Origin: an uncultured Clostridia bacterium | Lineage (GTDB): Bacteria; Bacillota; Clostridia; Christensenellales; CAG-314 | NCBI GenBank assembly: GCA_934294965.1 | Contig: CAKRAM010000050.1 | Span: 1 to 7,616, forward strand | Length of the DNA stretch: 7,616 nucleotides | Reading direction: 5' to 3' | Shown here: positions 5,392 through 7,616 of the stretch, one piece after another | How the letters are laid out: each line of letters opens with the position of its first letter | Position numbering within the stretch: the first letter of the stretch is position 1 | The notes under the pieces: model-generated | Seen by the model: the letters and a program-made list of their open reading frames with translations, nothing else | What the model was told of the DNA's origin: nothing | Databases searched by the model: none | Position numbers and translations under genes: made by a program

Positions 5392-7616
5392 TTTGCAGCC
5401 TCCTGCGGATTGACGGCGATCGGCTTAACTTCGTGTCCGTTGATTACGTTCATGTAAAATTCTTCCAAACTTTCGCCGTCGGCTTCCATCTGGTGAACGT
5501 CACGCACGCATTGGATTTGCCCCTTTCTAATGATTGCAATTTTGTCGCAAATACGCTCTACCACGTCGATGATATGGCTGGAAAAGAACACTATGTTGCC
5601 CTCTTCCGCATGCCGCTTCATACACTCTTTTACCTGATAAATGCTGTTGGGATCCAACCCCGTCAAAGGCTCGTCCAAAATCCAAACTTTGGGGTTGTGG
5701 ATAAGGGCGGACATTATGGTTACTTTTTGTTTCATGCCGTGCGAATATGTTTTAATCGGCAAATCGATTGCCGCTTCGAACTCGAACAACTTTATGAACC
5801 TTGCCAAACGCTCGTCGCGGTCGGCTTGACTGACTTCGTACAAATCGGCAATGTAGTTGATGTATTCACGCGCGGTAAGTCGTTCATACAAGGCGTAGTG
5901 ATCCGGAACAAAACCGATTTGACGCTTTGCCTGCACGCTTTGCGTGGTTGCGTCGTAGCCGCACACTTCTATGCTGCCGCCGCTGATGGGTTGAATGCCG
6001 ACGATGCTCTTTATTATTGTAGATTTTCCGGCACCGTTAGGTCCCAAAAATCCGTAAATTTCGCCGCCGTTGACTTCCAAATTGACGTCCTTGACGGCGT
6101 ATACGTCGCTTTTGCCGTAACGCTTGGTTAAATTTGTCAAAACAAGTTTACTGCTGTTTTCCATATGAATAGGCTCCTCCAAATTTCTTCCGCCCAGACT
6201 GACTTCCAGCGCAAGTTTATCCGCCGCGATAACTTTTTTGCGAGCGGCGATATCCAACCAACCGGACACCGCGTTATACGCAAGTTCGTAAACGAACCAC
6301 ATTCCGAATGCCGCCGCAAAATACACCAAGAAGAACAAAAATTGGTACAGCGGATAGAACGTGAAACTGAGACTGCCTATTTTGAACGTCCAAACATAGG
6401 CGCGCAAACCTTGTCCCCAAGAGCCGAATTTTTCGGCAATAAAGTCGCTGTTTAGGAAGAAGTAGTCTACGTCCGGATTGTAGTTTGTGAACCAAGCATT
6501 AATGATGAGCATCAATGCAAAGTAGACGGCAAAAGCTATCATGCTGTACTTGAACTCTTTCCAACGCGGACGGCGGAAAATGCCCAGCCCGACAATCAAA
6601 AGCGGCATAAAGAACGCCTGATAGTGGTTTCCGTAAAACTGCAACACGCTTGAACTGAAAACGGTCGCTTCCCCGTAGTTGGGCATAAGCAGCGCCAAAA
6701 ACGCTCCCAAAACGTTGATGAAGTAGGTAAAGTAGAACAACTTTTTCCACTTGAAGGTGAGGCATATCGGCGTGATGTACATTGCCGTGTTGCAAAGGTG
6801 AAGCGGCAACGCCGTAACCCAACCTTCGCCGACAAAATCGCCAAAGCGATGATGCAACGAAAAGTTAAGCAGACCAATCCAACTGTAGTACAAAAGCGCC
6901 AACATCTTTGTCTTTTCCGACTTGTCCTGAAGCGCAAAATACATAAGTATGGGCAAAACGACAATCGGATATAGGTACAAGCGGTGATAAATGTTAAGGT
7001 CTATTGGGCGATACACGATGTTGTTGGTGTTGAACAACAGTTGCAACGCGTAACTGGGCATTGCAGCGGCAATCATGGAAAATGCCGCCAATGCAAAGTA
7101 CAACCATTGTATCCCTTTGGGGATAAGCTCGTCTTTGTAACGGACGATATAAACAACGGCGTACCCCAAAAGCAAACCCGTTTCCACCGCAAGCAACAAA
7201 CCTCTTACGCTGAACGCGGTTGCATAGTTTTCCCCCACGATTGCCAACTGATTATTGAACATAAACGCGTAGTTCATCACGGCAACCGGCAAAACCAAAA
7301 ACAACATTAGAGGCGAAACGATTTTTGAGCGATAGAACGACGCTATTATCGTAAGAACTTCGGTTGCGTAAGCCAGCCAAACTTCCACAAGGGCAAGGAC
7401 AATCCAGCCTACGGACGTGAAGCCGTAGCCGACTTGCAAGTTTTTGATATTAAAAATGTTGTCGTCGCCCAACATATAGCGTAAGAACAACGCCGCAAGC
7501 AAAACGAGCGACATCACTTTGAAGAAAATGCCTAGTTTTTCCCTTTTCCTTTTTGCCGTCATCAGTCCGACGACTATCGAGGCGCAAGCAACAAGCGCGC
7601 CTGCCAAGTAGTAAAT
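5388..7616 (-). CDS. YwaF-like membrane domain fused to ABC ATPase (5' partial)
   Basis: The frame is open to the right edge, so the true start lies outside. Residues are numbered from the in-window TTG at 7605-7607, which lies inside a hydrophobic segment and is unlikely to be the real start. Residues 1-200 hold about six membrane segments of unknown family. Residues about 205-445 hold six or seven more, with EGWVTALPLHLCNTAMY (261-277) and GNHYQAFFMPLLIV (326-339). This pattern matches the YwaF/TIGR02206 (TMEM164-like) family, including the His270-x-Cys272 pair. Residues about 486-725 are a complete ABC ATPase: Walker A GPNGAGKST 522-530, Q-loop region GFVPDH with Asp569 where Gln is usual, signature YSHGMKQ 621-627, Walker B VWILDEP 641-647, D-loop GLDP, switch His678. 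It should power the permease encoded next, with which it overlaps by 4 nt. The fusion is unusual; the ATPase assignment is near certain, the YwaF-like one is good but from memory of the motif. Confidence 0.92.
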   Translation of the reverse strand: MYYLAGALVACASIVVGLMTAKRKREKLGIFFKVMSLVLLAALFLRYMLGDDNIFNIKNLQVGYGFTSVGWIVLALVEVWLAYATEVLTIIASFYRSKIVSPLMLFLVLPVAVMNYAFMFNNQLAIVGENYATAFSVRGLLLAVETGLLLGYAVVYIVRYKDELIPKGIQWLYFALAAFSMIAAAMPSYALQLLFNTNNIVYRPIDLNIYHRLYLYPIVVLPILMYFALQDKSEKTKMLALLYYSWIGLLNFSLHHRFGDFVGEGWVTALPLHLCNTAMYITPICLTFKWKKLFYFTYFINVLGAFLALLMPNYGEATVFSSSVLQFYGNHYQAFFMPLLIVGLGIFRRPRWKEFKYSMIAFAVYFALMLIINAWFTNYNPDVDYFFLNSDFIAEKFGSWGQGLRAYVWTFKIGSLSFTFYPLYQFLFFLVYFAAAFGMWFVYELAYNAVSGWLDIAARKKVIAADKLALEVSLGGRNLEEPIHMENSSKLVLTNLTKRYGKSDVYAVKDVNLEVNGGEIYGFLGPNGAGKSTIIKSIVGIQPISGGSIEVCGYDATTQSVQAKRQIGFVPDHYALYERLTAREYINYIADLYEVSQADRDERLARFIKLFEFEAAIDLPIKTYSHGMKQKVTIMSALIHNPKVWILDEPLTGLDPNSIYQVKECMKRHAEEGNIVFFSSHIIDVVERICDKIAIIRKGQIQCVRDVHQMEADGESLEEFYMNVINGHEVKPIAVNPQEAAK
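6162..6180 (-). promoter_or_regulatory. Possible internal translation start for a free ABC ATPase
   Basis: At the junction between the membrane part and the ATPase, the minus strand reads GGAGGAG (6174-6180), then a 9-nt spacer, then ATG (6162-6164, residue 482 of the fused frame). Initiation here would give a 258-residue protein starting MENSSKLVLTNLTKRYG, the normal length and start of a stand-alone ABC-2 ATPase. The full frame is open across it, so the site could allow both a fused and a free ATPase. The GAGGAG also encodes two Glu residues, so it may be coincidental. Confidence 0.5.

Noticed and set aside
5433..6131. 232-codon plus-strand open frame
   Set aside because: It is antisense to the ABC ATPase domain, whose Walker, signature and switch motifs are all intact; no initiation signal or known family.
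7605..7607. TTG as the start codon of the ATPase fusion
   Set aside because: The frame is open to the window edge, the TTG falls inside a hydrophobic segment, and the few bases upstream show no ribosome binding site, so the gene is treated as truncated by the window.

Overview
The window looks like chromosomal DNA from an uncultured low-to-mid GC Gram-positive bacterium, most likely a Clostridia-type Bacillota. The grounds are strong AAGGAG-type ribosome binding sites, a near-consensus sigma-A promoter, a lipobox lipoprotein with an Ig-like domain, a YwaF-like membrane domain, and TGA used as an ordinary stop. All supported genes lie on the minus strand, so they read from the right end of the window to the left. 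I see no IS element, CRISPR array, tRNA or rRNA.

Layout in transcription order. (1) 7616-5388: a polytopic membrane protein fused to an ABC ATPase, open at the right window edge. Its membrane part contains a region resembling the YwaF/TIGR02206 (TMEM164-like) family. A Shine-Dalgarno plus ATG sits exactly at the domain junction (6162-6180), so a free ATPase could also be made. (2) 5391-3736: a 551-residue ABC-2-like permease whose start overlaps the preceding stop (ATGA). (3) 3726-3283: a 147-residue membrane-anchored exported protein of unknown function, starting 9 nt after the permease stop. (4) 3282-3079: a 204-nt spacer packed with at least five short perfect or near-perfect hairpins. (5) 3078-727: a 783-residue surface lipoprotein with an N-terminal Ig-like domain and a probable parallel beta-helix. 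(6) 648-614: a rho-independent terminator. (7) About 613-389: non-coding DNA with small inverted repeats. (8) 388-360: the promoter of leuS, overlapped by two inverted repeats. (9) 320-1: the first 106 codons of leuS, which runs off the left edge.

Genes 1-3 and probably 5 form one operon, ended by the terminator. The ATPase and permease should form an ABC-2-type exporter complex. The two secreted proteins encoded after it are plausible partners or cargo, but nothing in the sequence proves this. The most unusual elements are the YwaF-like/ABC ATPase fusion with its possible internal start, and the hairpin string that separates the transporter genes from the lipoprotein gene. leuS is a separate transcription unit with a leader of only about 33 nt and no T-box.
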